Made by a program: the position numbers and the translations under genes. A DNA stretch of 64,000 nucleotides, from the NCBI RefSeq assembly GCF_001424185.1, contig NZ_LMOM01000032.1, positions 186,001 to 250,000 of the forward strand, read 5' to 3'. Below the pieces are notes generated by a model. The model saw only the letters and a program-made list of their open reading frames with translations. It was not told where the DNA came from and searched no databases. Position 1 is the first letter of the stretch, and each line of letters opens with the position of its first letter. Origin of the DNA: Deinococcus sp. Leaf326 (GTDB taxonomy: Bacteria; Deinococcota; Deinococci; Deinococcales; Deinococcaceae). Below are positions 36,310 to 43,121 of this stretch, one piece after another.

Positions 36310-38100
36310 TCAGCGTCTGGAGCGGTGAACGGTCAGCATCAGGTCATCCAAGTTCTCGCCCATCATCGGGTTGGCATCCAAGTACGTCGCCAGATACTCC
36401 CCCGCCTCCGTGATGTGGCTGGCGTTGTTCTTCTCCTTGATGTACGCCCCCGTCTTCTCCGCGCCCTTCGCCACCGTGCAATTCCCCATCATCGCCGCGT
36501 AAAACGTCGGACACGCCCCCGCATCCACCTGCAACGCCGGCCGCCCATCCTCTTGAATCCGGTGCAAATTCAAGTTCGTCAACGCCTCGTACCGGATCGC
36601 CGCCCCCTGACTCCCCTTCACCACGAAAAAGCCCATCTCCTGCAACACTTCCGCACTCGTCCGGTCGTCCGTCTCGCTCCGGGTGTCGAACATGGACGGG
36701 TCAAGGACCAGAACATGTTCTTTCTGCCAGTGCGTCGTCAGTGGATCCGCACTCAGCACCCGGCGCAGGGCCGTCGCGTGCGCCCGGACGTTCGTACTCA
36801 CGCCCGGCGGGGTCGCCAACTCCCGCACCGTCACCACCCGCCCGGAAGGGTAGACCAACGCGGTCAAACTCGCCGGCCGCCGCCCCCCGTCCATGCCGAT
36901 GATGAGCTGCGCCCCCTCCGAAGACTTCGGCCGCTCCTCGAGCCGCTGCCGCGTGTAGTCGAACGACGGGTAAAACGGCTCCCCAATCGGCGCGTCGTAC
37001 TGAATCAGCACCTCGCGCATGTTCTTCCGGCGGTCCCCCGTCTCGATGTTCCGCTGGATCCACTCATCACTGCGCTTACTCGGGTCGGCATAGTGCCAGA
37101 TGCGCAGGTGCGTGTACCCCTGGACGCTCAGCCACATCTCGACCCCGTAGGGGAGGTCTTTGACGCTCCGTTTTTCGTACGGGATGACCTCCACCCCGTC
37201 CGCCGTCTCGACCACCCGCCCGCCGAATCCCCCAAACTCCTCCGGTTGGTGGGGTGCCTTGCCGATCATCTTCAGGGCGTAGTCGTCTTCGCCCGCATTC
37301 GCCGTGCTGTAGAGCACCTGCCGGCCGTTCTGCCCCACAGATTTCTGCGCACTGTTGATGTTGTCGGCCAGCGCCGCGTGAAACCACGCCTCGTCCTCAA
37401 TGGCCCGCGTTCGGGTGTCGCCGCGCCACTTGTTCGGGCCCCCCACGCCCGCCGGGATCCCGTACACGTACCGGTAGCTGCTCGAGAAGTACGGCCGTAA
37501 CTCGATCTCGTTCACGCCTTCCGCCCCGGAGGACTTCCGGTAACGGTTGCACAGGGTCAACGCGACCTCGTACGCCTCACTTCCGTACTCCGCTGGGAGG
37601 TCCGTGCGCGTAGGGGGAGTTTTTGGCGTCATCGAAAGGTCAAATTCCTCCGCGATGGCCTTCACCCAGTCGGTCGGCGGGTGCGCCCGCAACTCTACCC
37701 AGGGCATCATCAGGGTCATGGGCTGGCCCTCGAGGACGTAGAGCATGTACTTCTCCATCTTCTTCGCCGTCTCGCCCGCGTCCATGTGCTGATAGCCCGC
37801 GTTGCTCGCCTCCACGAACATCGCCTCATGCATGGTCAGGGCGCAGACAATCCACGTCGCCATCATCTGCCGGGACTTGTCGATCTGGAGCAGGTTGACG
37901 CTGTACCACGCCCACGTCATCCACTCGAGGTGGGGGAGGTTGGGCAGGGGCAGGTGCTCGCGGGGCTGGCCGGGCTTGGCGTCCTCGTCTCGGGTACGAA
38001 CGCAGTCTTTCGCCCATGCCCAGGCGTCGGCGGCGTAGTGATCCCACAAGGTTCTGTAGGGGGCCAGGAAGTCGCGGAGTTTTTCCGGGGTGACGGTCAT
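36310..38100 (-). CDS. terL: Terminase large subunit
   Basis: A 596-residue packaging motor. The ATPase half has a Walker A-like KSRQMMATWIV at about residue 75, a Walker B-type stretch ending IEDEAWF at about 238, and the coupling segment VLYSTANAGEDD. The nuclease half begins around residue 385 with IIGMDGG (first metal-binding Asp) and continues with VLVLDPSMFDTR. It follows the metallopeptidase-like gene with TGATG overlap. The small subunit is 3 kb upstream rather than adjacent. Confidence 0.88.
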   Translation of the reverse strand: MTVTPEKLRDFLAPYRTLWDHYAADAWAWAKDCVRTRDEDAKPGQPREHLPLPNLPHLEWMTWAWYSVNLLQIDKSRQMMATWIVCALTMHEAMFVEASNAGYQHMDAGETAKKMEKYMLYVLEGQPMTLMMPWVELRAHPPTDWVKAIAEEFDLSMTPKTPPTRTDLPAEYGSEAYEVALTLCNRYRKSSGAEGVNEIELRPYFSSSYRYVYGIPAGVGGPNKWRGDTRTRAIEDEAWFHAALADNINSAQKSVGQNGRQVLYSTANAGEDDYALKMIGKAPHQPEEFGGFGGRVVETADGVEVIPYEKRSVKDLPYGVEMWLSVQGYTHLRIWHYADPSKRSDEWIQRNIETGDRRKNMREVLIQYDAPIGEPFYPSFDYTRQRLEERPKSSEGAQLIIGMDGGRRPASLTALVYPSGRVVTVRELATPPGVSTNVRAHATALRRVLSADPLTTHWQKEHVLVLDPSMFDTRSETDDRTSAEVLQEMGFFVVKGSQGAAIRYEALTNLNLHRIQEDGRPALQVDAGACPTFYAAMMGNCTVAKGAEKTGAYIKEKNNASHITEAGEYLATYLDANPMMGENLDDLMLTVHRSRR

Positions 38101-38543
38101 CAGAACAACCCGCCCATGCCGGACACCATGCGCCGTAGATCCTTCACAGCCTGCTCAATCGTGAACTCCCACAGCGCCGACTCTTCTCGGTCTGCGGCAG
38201 TGCCAGGCAAGCGGTTCTGTGTGACCACATTCCGGTAGAGGTCGAACACGGCCAGCTTGACGTGCAGAAGTTCATGGATCAGAGACCGTTCGATCTCTTC
38301 CTTACTATCGTGGTGCGCCGGGTCAAGGGTGATCTCTGCCACGTCATAGGCCACTTGCCGGGAGCACTGCGCTGACCAGTCGGGATTGGAGCAGGGTCCG
38401 TAGGTCACGCTGATGCTCCAATGTGGGCAGCCGAGACGCTGGATCCAGAGGGGGAGCAATTCCTCTACGTACTCCCGCATCTGCTCGACGGTCAGGTGGA
38501 CCTCATCCCCACTGCTGTGCACAACCTCCGACTTCTCACTCAT
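38100..38543 (-). CDS. HExxH metallopeptidase-like protein next to terminase
   Basis: A 147-residue protein containing HELLHVKLAVFD, an HExxH zinc-peptidase motif, at about residue 90, inside a helix after SKEEIERSLI. The N-terminus (MSEKSEVVHSSGDEVHLTVEQMREYVEELLPLW) is acidic. Small single-domain HExxH proteins of phages are of uncertain role; IrrE/ImmA-like or head-maturation functions are possible. I place the start at 38543, 29 nt after a late promoter element. It is translationally coupled to the large terminase. Confidence 0.65.
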   Translation of the reverse strand: MSEKSEVVHSSGDEVHLTVEQMREYVEELLPLWIQRLGCPHWSISVTYGPCSNPDWSAQCSRQVAYDVAEITLDPAHHDSKEEIERSLIHELLHVKLAVFDLYRNVVTQNRLPGTAADREESALWEFTIEQAVKDLRRMVSGMGGLF

Positions 38544-38581
38544 ACGCTCAGGCTCGGGCAGAGGGGGAGGGGAAGTGGCAC
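38544..38581 (-). promoter_or_regulatory. Late promoter element Ph, metallopeptidase-terminase-tRNA transcript
   Basis: The variant GTGCCACTT at 38581-38573, a 17-nt spacer, GAGCCT as -10-like box, 6 nt, then ATG at 38543. Last three bases of the upstream box deviate. Confidence 0.6.
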
Positions 38582-38711
38582 GCCCTCCTGGGGGATTTTG
38601 GGTCGGTGAAATTTGAGGGTCCATCTAGATAGACGCGGGCCGGGGGGTGCCCCAAAGGGTGCCGGCGGGGGGTGGGCACCTGGGCTTGCGGGTGGGTTGG
38701 GGAGGGGTCGG

Positions 38712-38760
38712 CCCTGCACACTAATGACAATTGGTGGACAACACTTCCGGTTGTGCAGGG
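38712..38760. repeat. 9-bp inverted repeat in a non-coding gap
   Basis: CCCTGCACA (38712-38720) and TGTGCAGGG (38752-38760) enclose 31 nt. The gap 38582-38762 is otherwise G-rich and non-coding. It may fold in the 3' tail of the 79-residue gene or be a protein-binding site. Confidence 0.5.
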
Positions 38761-38762
38761 GA

Positions 38763-39002
38763 TCAGCCCCCACTTTCCCGCACCCTCAAGCCCAGCTCGA
38801 CCACCCTGCTCCGCTCCTCCGGGTCCATCCGTCGCCACGTCTTCGCATCCCCAGGGCTGAGGCGGATGCGGGTCGGCACGCTCTCCTTGCCGTCTAGGAC
38901 AGGCTCCCAGGACTGCGGGGACAGGTTGGCAAGGCTGGCAGGGGACATAGCCCTGGGCTTGAGGTCAGGGCCACGCTTGGGGGTCTTGGGGCGTCTGGGC
39001 AT
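38763..39002 (-). CDS. Small basic phage protein of unknown function
   Basis: A 79-residue protein starting MPRRPKTPKRGPDLKPRAMSP, with a basic, proline-rich first third and a helical C-terminus (PGDAKTWRRMDPEERSRVVELGLRV). It could bind DNA. It is transcribed alone from its own late promoter element 28 nt upstream and lies between two non-coding gaps near the terminase genes. Confidence 0.65.
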   Translation of the reverse strand: MPRRPKTPKRGPDLKPRAMSPASLANLSPQSWEPVLDGKESVPTRIRLSPGDAKTWRRMDPEERSRVVELGLRVRESGG

Positions 39003-39039
39003 ACCTACTTGTAGTTGTGCAAGGGAAATAGGCTGGCAC
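39003..39039 (-). promoter_or_regulatory. Late promoter element Pi, small basic protein
   Basis: GTGCCAGCC at 39039-39031, a 17-nt spacer, TACAAG as -10-like box, then ATG at 39002. The motif-to-ATG distance is 28, one less than most. This -10 box is closest to the bacterial consensus. Confidence 0.65.
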
Positions 39040-39067
39040 GCAGGCGGGTGAGAGTGAAAGAAGTGAT

Positions 39068-39226
39068 GCCGCCTCGGGAGGAGGGGGTACGACAGGACAG
39101 GCCGTTATGGGATTCCCCATATCGTGTCTCAGACAGTGGGAATGCCGTTACGGGCATTCCCGTTTCGTGTCCTGTACAGCGAGAATGCCGCCTCGGGGGA
39201 GAACCCTGAGTACGGCATCAGAGAAT
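39068..39226. repeat. Imperfect tandem repeats with hairpin, non-coding
   Basis: Two 43-bp units, 39101-39143 and 39144-39186, both starting GCCGTTA and ending GAAT, agree at 31 of 43 positions. Related shorter units beginning GCCGCCTCGGG flank them at 39068 and 39187. At the unit junction GGGAATGCC and GGCATTCCC (39138-39161) form a perfect 9-bp stem with a 6-nt loop. The stretch lies between the last gene of the TerS transcript and promoter Pi, close to both terminase genes. A packaging-initiation site is one possibility. Confidence 0.6.
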
Positions 39227-39232
39227 CAGTGG

Positions 39233-39622
39233 TCAGGAGATGTCGTCAGTCCCCTCTTGCCAACGGTCATGGAAGTACTCCAGGTGACGCTCTGGTCGCT
39301 GTGTCACGTACATCCCATTGCCGGGGAGGAACACGTCACGGTGCAGGCGGGCCAGGCGGGCGTACTTCGTGGGGCTGTCGTGTCCATCCCACTTGCGGCC
39401 TTGTTTGCGGGGGACGTGTTCGAACAGGTGGAGGTCGTCCTTGGCGATGTGCCAGGAGACTTGGCCTGTGGGGAGGTCAATGATGATGACGTTGCGCCAG
39501 TTTTCGTCCCAGTAGCCGTCACCTTCGTGGTCTTCGATGCTGCTGGGGTAGATGACGGCGAGGGCGGCGATGAGCTGGGAGCGTTCGGTGTAGAGGGCGT
39601 CAAGTGGATCAGGGCTGGTCAT
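39233..39622 (-). CDS. Phage protein of unknown function
   Basis: A 129-residue protein. The segment HIAKDDLHLFEHVPRKQGRKWDGHDSP and the following TKYARLARL are of a type I associate with small hypothetical proteins widespread in actinophages. It contains several His/Trp residues but no clear catalytic motif. Its start overlaps the previous stop as ATGA within the repeated junction GGTCATGCCTTCTCTCCT (plus-strand reading). Confidence 0.65.
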   Translation of the reverse strand: MTSPDPLDALYTERSQLIAALAVIYPSSIEDHEGDGYWDENWRNVIIIDLPTGQVSWHIAKDDLHLFEHVPRKQGRKWDGHDSPTKYARLARLHRDVFLPGNGMYVTQRPERHLEYFHDRWQEGTDDIS

Positions 39623-40056
39623 GCCTTCTCTCCTGGCGTGGGCAGCGGGCTGGCGAGCATGGACAGGCCGGGGTAGGAGTCGGTATCGCTGAGGGTGGTG
39701 CCGCCTTGGGCAGTGATGCGGCGGGATTGCTCAGCCATGAGTTCGAGGATGTTCTGGGGCTTTCCTCGGTACAGGTCGGCGTAGCCGGTGCGGCGTTGCT
39801 CCAGGACAAGGCGGTGGAACATCCCTTCCAGTAACACGCGGAGCATCCGTCCTGCTGTCGCTGGGTCGTTGAGATTGCCTCTGAGGTCTTGGGTGTGCCA
39901 CATGGGCTGGCCGTCTTCCAGGGAGTAGCACCACAGGGCCAGTTTGTCGGGGAAGTGGATGAGGGTGGGAATGAATCCGTGCTGCTCGAGGGCGGTGCGG
40001 TAGAAAGCGGCGTCAAAGCGGATGGGTGGGACGGTGATGCTCTCGGGTGCGTTCAT
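39619..40056 (-). CDS. Phage protein of unknown function
   Basis: A 145-residue protein starting MNAPESITVPPIRFDAAFYR. It contains IHFPDKLALWCYSLEDGQPMW, then RMLRVLLEGMFHRLVLEQ, probably a helix. The start at 40056 overlaps the upstream stop by 4 nt. It ends PGEKA, as do the two preceding genes, because all share the same coupling junction. No function assigned. Confidence 0.65.
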   Translation of the reverse strand: MNAPESITVPPIRFDAAFYRTALEQHGFIPTLIHFPDKLALWCYSLEDGQPMWHTQDLRGNLNDPATAGRMLRVLLEGMFHRLVLEQRRTGYADLYRGKPQNILELMAEQSRRITAQGGTTLSDTDSYPGLSMLASPLPTPGEKA

Positions 40057-40346
40057 GCCTTCTCGCCTTGCATGGCGTCGTACTCGGCTCTGTTGGCGGC
40101 GATGTAGACCCAGGGGCTTGTGGGGCCGTAGCCGACATGGAACGGGATGCGGCTGAACGGCTTGCCGTCGAGGTGAAGGAGGGTGAAGTCCTTGTGGTCG
40201 GGGCTGTCCTGCTTGAGTTCGACGAACCCGGCCATTTCCCACCAGATGATCTGGCCGGTGGCTGGTGTGGGGGTGCGGCTTCTCAGGACTTCGACGGCGT
40301 GGCGGAGTTCGGCTTGGGTGCGTTCAACGATCTCGGGTGCGGTCAT
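40053..40346 (-). CDS. Small phage protein of unknown function
   Basis: A 97-residue protein (MTAPEIVERTQAELRHAVEVL, then WWEMAGFVELKQDS and FHVGYGPTSPWVYIAANRA) ending QGEKA. It overlaps both neighbours by 4 nt. It lies between the small and large terminase genes; role unknown. Confidence 0.65.
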   Translation of the reverse strand: MTAPEIVERTQAELRHAVEVLRSRTPTPATGQIIWWEMAGFVELKQDSPDHKDFTLLHLDGKPFSRIPFHVGYGPTSPWVYIAANRAEYDAMQGEKA

Positions 40347-40573
40347 GCCTTCTCTCCTTCGTCCTGGGCAGGGGTGAGGGTGGCGAGCTGGCGGGCTTCC
40401 TCGCGGCGCATCTCGTCCCGGACCTCATGGGTGGCCGTGCGCTGGGGCTGGGTGATGAGGGTTCGTATGCGGCGGAGGGCGTCACAGTAGCCGGTGGCAT
40501 AGAGCGTGTTGTAGGGGGCGAGCAGGTCCAGGCGGTCAGTGATGTAGTCGAGCACGCGGTCTCGGTCGCTCAT
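40343..40573 (-). CDS. Small helical phage protein of unknown function
   Basis: A 76-residue protein with a helical pattern (DRVLDYITDRLDLLAPYN, CDALRRIRTLITQPQR) ending EGEKA. Its stop overlaps the next start in the repeated junction described for this operon. Unknown function. Confidence 0.6.
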   Translation of the reverse strand: MSDRDRVLDYITDRLDLLAPYNTLYATGYCDALRRIRTLITQPQRTATHEVRDEMRREEARQLATLTPAQDEGEKA

Positions 40574-40752
40574 CTATCTTCTCCTTCGGTGAGGGCGGTC
40601 AGGCTGGGGGTGTAGAGGGGGAGGTAGAGGGCATCCCAGCGGGACCAGCGGTTGATCGCCCCCAGATAGGACCGGACCTCTTCGGCCTGGCGTAGATCGT
40701 TCATGGCGTCCTGCTTGATCTCGGTCTTGTCAGACTTCCAGGTGCCGCTCAT
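40570..40752 (-). CDS. Small phage protein after TerS
   Basis: A 60-residue protein starting MSGTWKSDKTEIKQDAMNDL, overlapping the TerS stop by 4 nt and the next start by 4 nt. Helical composition, no recognisable motif. Confidence 0.55.
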   Translation of the reverse strand: MSGTWKSDKTEIKQDAMNDLRQAEEVRSYLGAINRWSRWDALYLPLYTPSLTALTEGEDR

Positions 40753-41369
40753 TCCTTCTCCTTCCCGTCAGAATTTGACGGCTCCACCGTGATCGTTCGT
40801 TCCTGCAACCGGGCAATCTTCGCGGCCTGCTCCTCGCGCATGGTGTCCCGGACGCTGTGGACCACCTGCACCATGTGGTTGACGGTCTGGTTGACTTCGG
40901 TCTTGATCTGATCCCCGAACGTGTCGCGGTCATAGGCCTTGAGCAGAAACTCCCCGGCTTTCACTGCGGCGTTTGCCAGCTTGGGGTCGGTGTTGGTGGC
41001 GATGCTGTACATGCTGCTGACCAGGGTGTCGACCAGATCCACGTTCAGGAACTCGGTCACGACCTGGTTGAACGCTTCGTCCTGATCTCGCCAGCGGTAG
41101 AGGGTGCTGGGGCTGACCCCGGCGGCGGCGGCGGCGTGGCCGATGGTGCCGTGTTCTCTCAGGGCGTCAACGGCCCGGCGCTTGAGTTCGCGGCGCTTGA
41201 TCTCGCCGGGCTTGAGGGTGTCGGCGGTCTTGACGGCTTTCCCGAGGTCGGCCAGGGCGAGCAGGGGGGCGACCTTCTCGTATTGCTCCACTGTGAGTTG
41301 CTCGCCGTAGGGTGCTTCTTCGCGCACTGGTGCGGGTTGGCCCTCTCCCGTTTCGTCTATTTCGGTCAT
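40749..41369 (-). CDS. terS: Terminase small subunit-like protein
   Basis: A 206-residue protein with a helix-turn-helix (about residues 72-95: GTIGHAAAAAGVSPSTLYRWRD) and a C-terminal helical oligomerisation part (TFGDQIKTEVNQTVNHMVQVVHSVRDTM). This matches small terminase subunits, which recognise the packaging site. It is leaderless from a late promoter element and starts the leftward late block. Five genes and the repeat region lie between it and the large subunit. Next to its start the dispersed palindrome abuts the promoter. Confidence 0.75.
   Translation of the reverse strand: MTEIDETGEGQPAPVREEAPYGEQLTVEQYEKVAPLLALADLGKAVKTADTLKPGEIKRRELKRRAVDALREHGTIGHAAAAAGVSPSTLYRWRDQDEAFNQVVTEFLNVDLVDTLVSSMYSIATNTDPKLANAAVKAGEFLLKAYDRDTFGDQIKTEVNQTVNHMVQVVHSVRDTMREEQAAKIARLQERTITVEPSNSDGKEKE
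40766..40780. repeat. Dispersed 15-bp palindrome near the TerS stop
   Basis: CGTCA-GAATT-TGACG, perfect arms, 17 bp before the end of the TerS coding region. Confidence 0.8.
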
Positions 41370-41407
41370 GTGGTCATGCTGGCGGGCGGGCTTGTGGGGG
41401 TTGGCAC
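41370..41407 (-). promoter_or_regulatory. Late promoter element Pj, TerS transcript
   Basis: GTGCCAACC at 41407-41399 (one base different), a 17-nt spacer, CAGCAT as -10-like box, 6 nt, then ATG at 41369. The palindrome at 41410-41424 lies 2 bp upstream of the motif. Confidence 0.7.
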
Positions 41408-41409
41408 GC

Positions 41410-41424
41410 TGTCAGAATTTGACG
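41410..41424. promoter_or_regulatory. Dispersed palindrome in the divergent TerS/cassette gap
   Basis: TGTCA-GAATT-TGACG (nine of ten arm bases). This is one of the few intergenic copies: 2 bp behind the TerS late promoter box and 16 bp before the -35 of the rightward cassette, so a bound protein could affect both. Confidence 0.7.
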
Positions 41425-41440
41425 GGATGGGGGAGGAGAG

Positions 41441-41476
41441 TTGACAAGTGTAATCGTTAGGAGTTACAGTTAGGGC
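41441..41476 (+). promoter_or_regulatory. Promoter of the rightward two-gene cassette, leaderless
   Basis: TTGACA (41441-41446), an 18-bp spacer, TACAGT (41465-41470), then 6 nt to the ATG at 41477. A good sigma-A-type promoter, unlike the late elements, and with no ribosome-binding site, so the mRNA is probably leaderless. It could be active in the lysogen. Confidence 0.75.
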
Positions 41477-42052
41477 ATGGAAACCGACATCACCCACAGC
41501 ACCTACAACGGCCAGCCCAGCATTGAAGTAACGATGTGCCCCTGGAGCTACTTTCATATGTTTGCCATCCACTTTGACGCGACCACGTTCGAGCCGATGA
41601 GCAATGTGCGGCCGGAGGATGTGGCAAAGCTGCCTATCCTGAAAGCGCAGGTCGAGGAATTCGCTAACGATTACCCGGCACGGCTGGCCCGCATTGCAGA
41701 AATCAGCGCTCTCCCCGTCGTCTACCTACGTCTGGGCGAGCTGCCCGAAGGCGGGCGCAGCTATAACTACCGCGAGGGTCACAGCGAGGCTGGTGTGAGC
41801 TGCTACCGCGCTTATCAGGGGAAGGGCGTCCTGTACCTGGACTGCGTGGACGGATGCGACCCGATGGTCATGCTGGGTGGCAGTGGCGCGACGCGCAAGT
41901 GGTACATCATCAGCGGGGACGTGTGCGGCGTCGGTAGCGATGGTGAGCCGGTGCTGAACAACGCGCAGGTCGTCAAAAAACTGACCCGTAAGCCGAGTAT
42001 TGAGGTGCTGTTCGCGGCTGAGCACCCCGCGTTCTGGAGCTGGGCCAAGTGA
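41477..42052 (+). CDS. Unknown protein of an isolated rightward cassette (moron candidate)
   Basis: A 191-residue protein on the strand opposite to all neighbours. It has a Cys-containing centre (YLDCVDGCDPMVMLGGSGATRKWYIISGDVCGVG) and an otherwise unremarkable alpha/beta pattern; no family recognised. It has its own sigma-A-like promoter, a downstream partner gene and a terminator, and a copy of the dispersed palindrome on each side. Such independent units are often expressed in lysogens. Confidence 0.7.
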   Translation: METDITHSTYNGQPSIEVTMCPWSYFHMFAIHFDATTFEPMSNVRPEDVAKLPILKAQVEEFANDYPARLARIAEISALPVVYLRLGELPEGGRSYNYREGHSEAGVSCYRAYQGKGVLYLDCVDGCDPMVMLGGSGATRKWYIISGDVCGVGSDGEPVLNNAQVVKKLTRKPSIEVLFAAEHPAFWSWAK

Positions 42053-42237
42053 CTCGCCTTCTCTCTTCGGCAGAGTGGGCGCAGGCTGTCGGGCTTTCTC
42101 CTGTTCAGGCACGGGCGCTCCTGCGGGATGGTCGAGTGGCGGGGGCTCAGCGGATCGGACAGCGTGGGTGGGCCATTCCAGAGGGGACCCCGAAACCTGA
42201 TCCTCGACCAACAGGCGCAGCCGCGCATAAGAGATAG
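42049..42237 (+). CDS. Small helix-turn-helix protein of the cassette
   Basis: A 62-residue protein with a GTG start overlapping the previous stop (GTGA). SAEWAQAVGLSPVQARALLRDGRVAGAQRIGQRGWAI matches the excisionase/MerR-like winged HTH used for DNA recognition. It could regulate the cassette or act as recombination directionality factor for the serine integrase, though it lies 17 kb from it. A terminator follows at once. Confidence 0.65.
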   Translation: MTRLLSSAEWAQAVGLSPVQARALLRDGRVAGAQRIGQRGWAIPEGTPKPDPRPTGAAAHKR

Positions 42238-42257
42238 CCCCGCTTCGGCGGGGTTTG
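42238..42257 (+). terminator. Rho-independent terminator of the rightward cassette
   Basis: CCCCGC (42238-42243), loop TTCG, GCGGGG (42248-42253), then TTTG. Confidence 0.8.
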
Positions 42258-42260
42258 TGC

Positions 42261-42275
42261 TGTCAGAATTTGACG
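42261..42275. repeat. Dispersed palindrome just past the cassette terminator
   Basis: TGTCA-GAATT-TGACG, intergenic, nine of ten arm bases; 3 bp beyond the terminator T-run. Confidence 0.7.
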
Positions 42276-42312
42276 CCCCCACCCCTCGGCCGGGGCAGGA
42301 GCAGGGGGGGAG

Positions 42313-42528
42313 CTAGGGAGTAGGAGGGCCAGGAGGACGGGGCGCAGACTTGCTGCGATACCCCTTCGCCCGGATGGTGGCGTCAATCTTGGCGTAGTTA
42401 CGCCGCGTCTCCTCGCGCTCTTGCTTCTCCCAGTCACCAGAGAAGCGCGCCGACCAGAACGCATAGGTCTGCTCCTGTGCCTGTTCTTGCCGGATGGCGT
42501 AGACCATGAATCCTGCTGCCCCGCTCAT
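42313..42528 (-). CDS. Small phage protein of unknown function
   Basis: A 71-residue protein starting MSGAAGFMVYAIRQEQAQEQ, charged and helical (FSGDWEKQEREETRRNYAKIDATIRAKG) with a proline-rich tail. The ATG at 42528 overlaps the upstream stop as ATGA. It is the last gene of the leftward accessory block. Confidence 0.6.
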   Translation of the reverse strand: MSGAAGFMVYAIRQEQAQEQTYAFWSARFSGDWEKQEREETRRNYAKIDATIRAKGYRSKSAPRPPGPPTP

Positions 42529-43121
42529 CCTCGCCCGCCGTCCCCGCCGAGCGCCTGGGCTGACGCGGGAGCCTGGGGCGCACTGGCCCACGTCACCTCG
42601 TGCGTCTGTGGCGTGTTCAGAATCTCCCACGCCGTGCCCCGCTGGGTCAGGCGGCGGAGAGCCGCATACATCAGGCGTTGCTCAGCCGCCGCGTTTTTTC
42701 GGAACTGCTGCGGGAATCGGCCCTCCCGGATGGCGTAATACGTCTCCACGTCACCCCTGCCCAAGTAGTCGAGACAGACCGTCTCTGCCACACGCCCACG
42801 CACATCGACCTCCAGCAGCCCCCAGTTCTCGGGCAGATCGGCGAGCTGGAGCAGACCCACAGGGGCCATGTACCAGCGGAAGTCGCCCATCCCGCGCTCA
42901 GGGTGGATCCTGAACGGTTTCTTCGCGTCAGCCAGGAAATCGGACCGGGTGGCCTTGCACTCGATCAATACGGTGTAGTCCAGGGTGGGCCGGAATCCAA
43001 GGCCGTCTGGAAATTCCTTCTGGCCCATGTACTGGAACTCGGAGAAAACGACACCGTGGCCGTGCTGAAACAGCCATCGGCGGGCCACACGAACCAGATC
43101 ACTGTGCGTCAGTTCGCTCAT
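42525..43121 (-). CDS. Nuclease-fold-like phage protein
   Basis: A 198-residue protein. TLDYTVLIECKATRSDFLADAKKPFR has the D-x(n)-E-x-K arrangement of the PD-(D/E)XK fold, as in MmcB-like and VRR-nuclease-like proteins. PERGMGDFRWYMAPVGLLQLADLPENWGLL continues the pattern of a common phage family. Activity is not established. It starts at 43121 with ATGA overlap. The longer frame to 43286 is not used. Confidence 0.6.
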   Translation of the reverse strand: MSELTHSDLVRVARRWLFQHGHGVVFSEFQYMGQKEFPDGLGFRPTLDYTVLIECKATRSDFLADAKKPFRIHPERGMGDFRWYMAPVGLLQLADLPENWGLLEVDVRGRVAETVCLDYLGRGDVETYYAIREGRFPQQFRKNAAAEQRLMYAALRRLTQRGTAWEILNTPQTHEVTWASAPQAPASAQALGGDGGRG

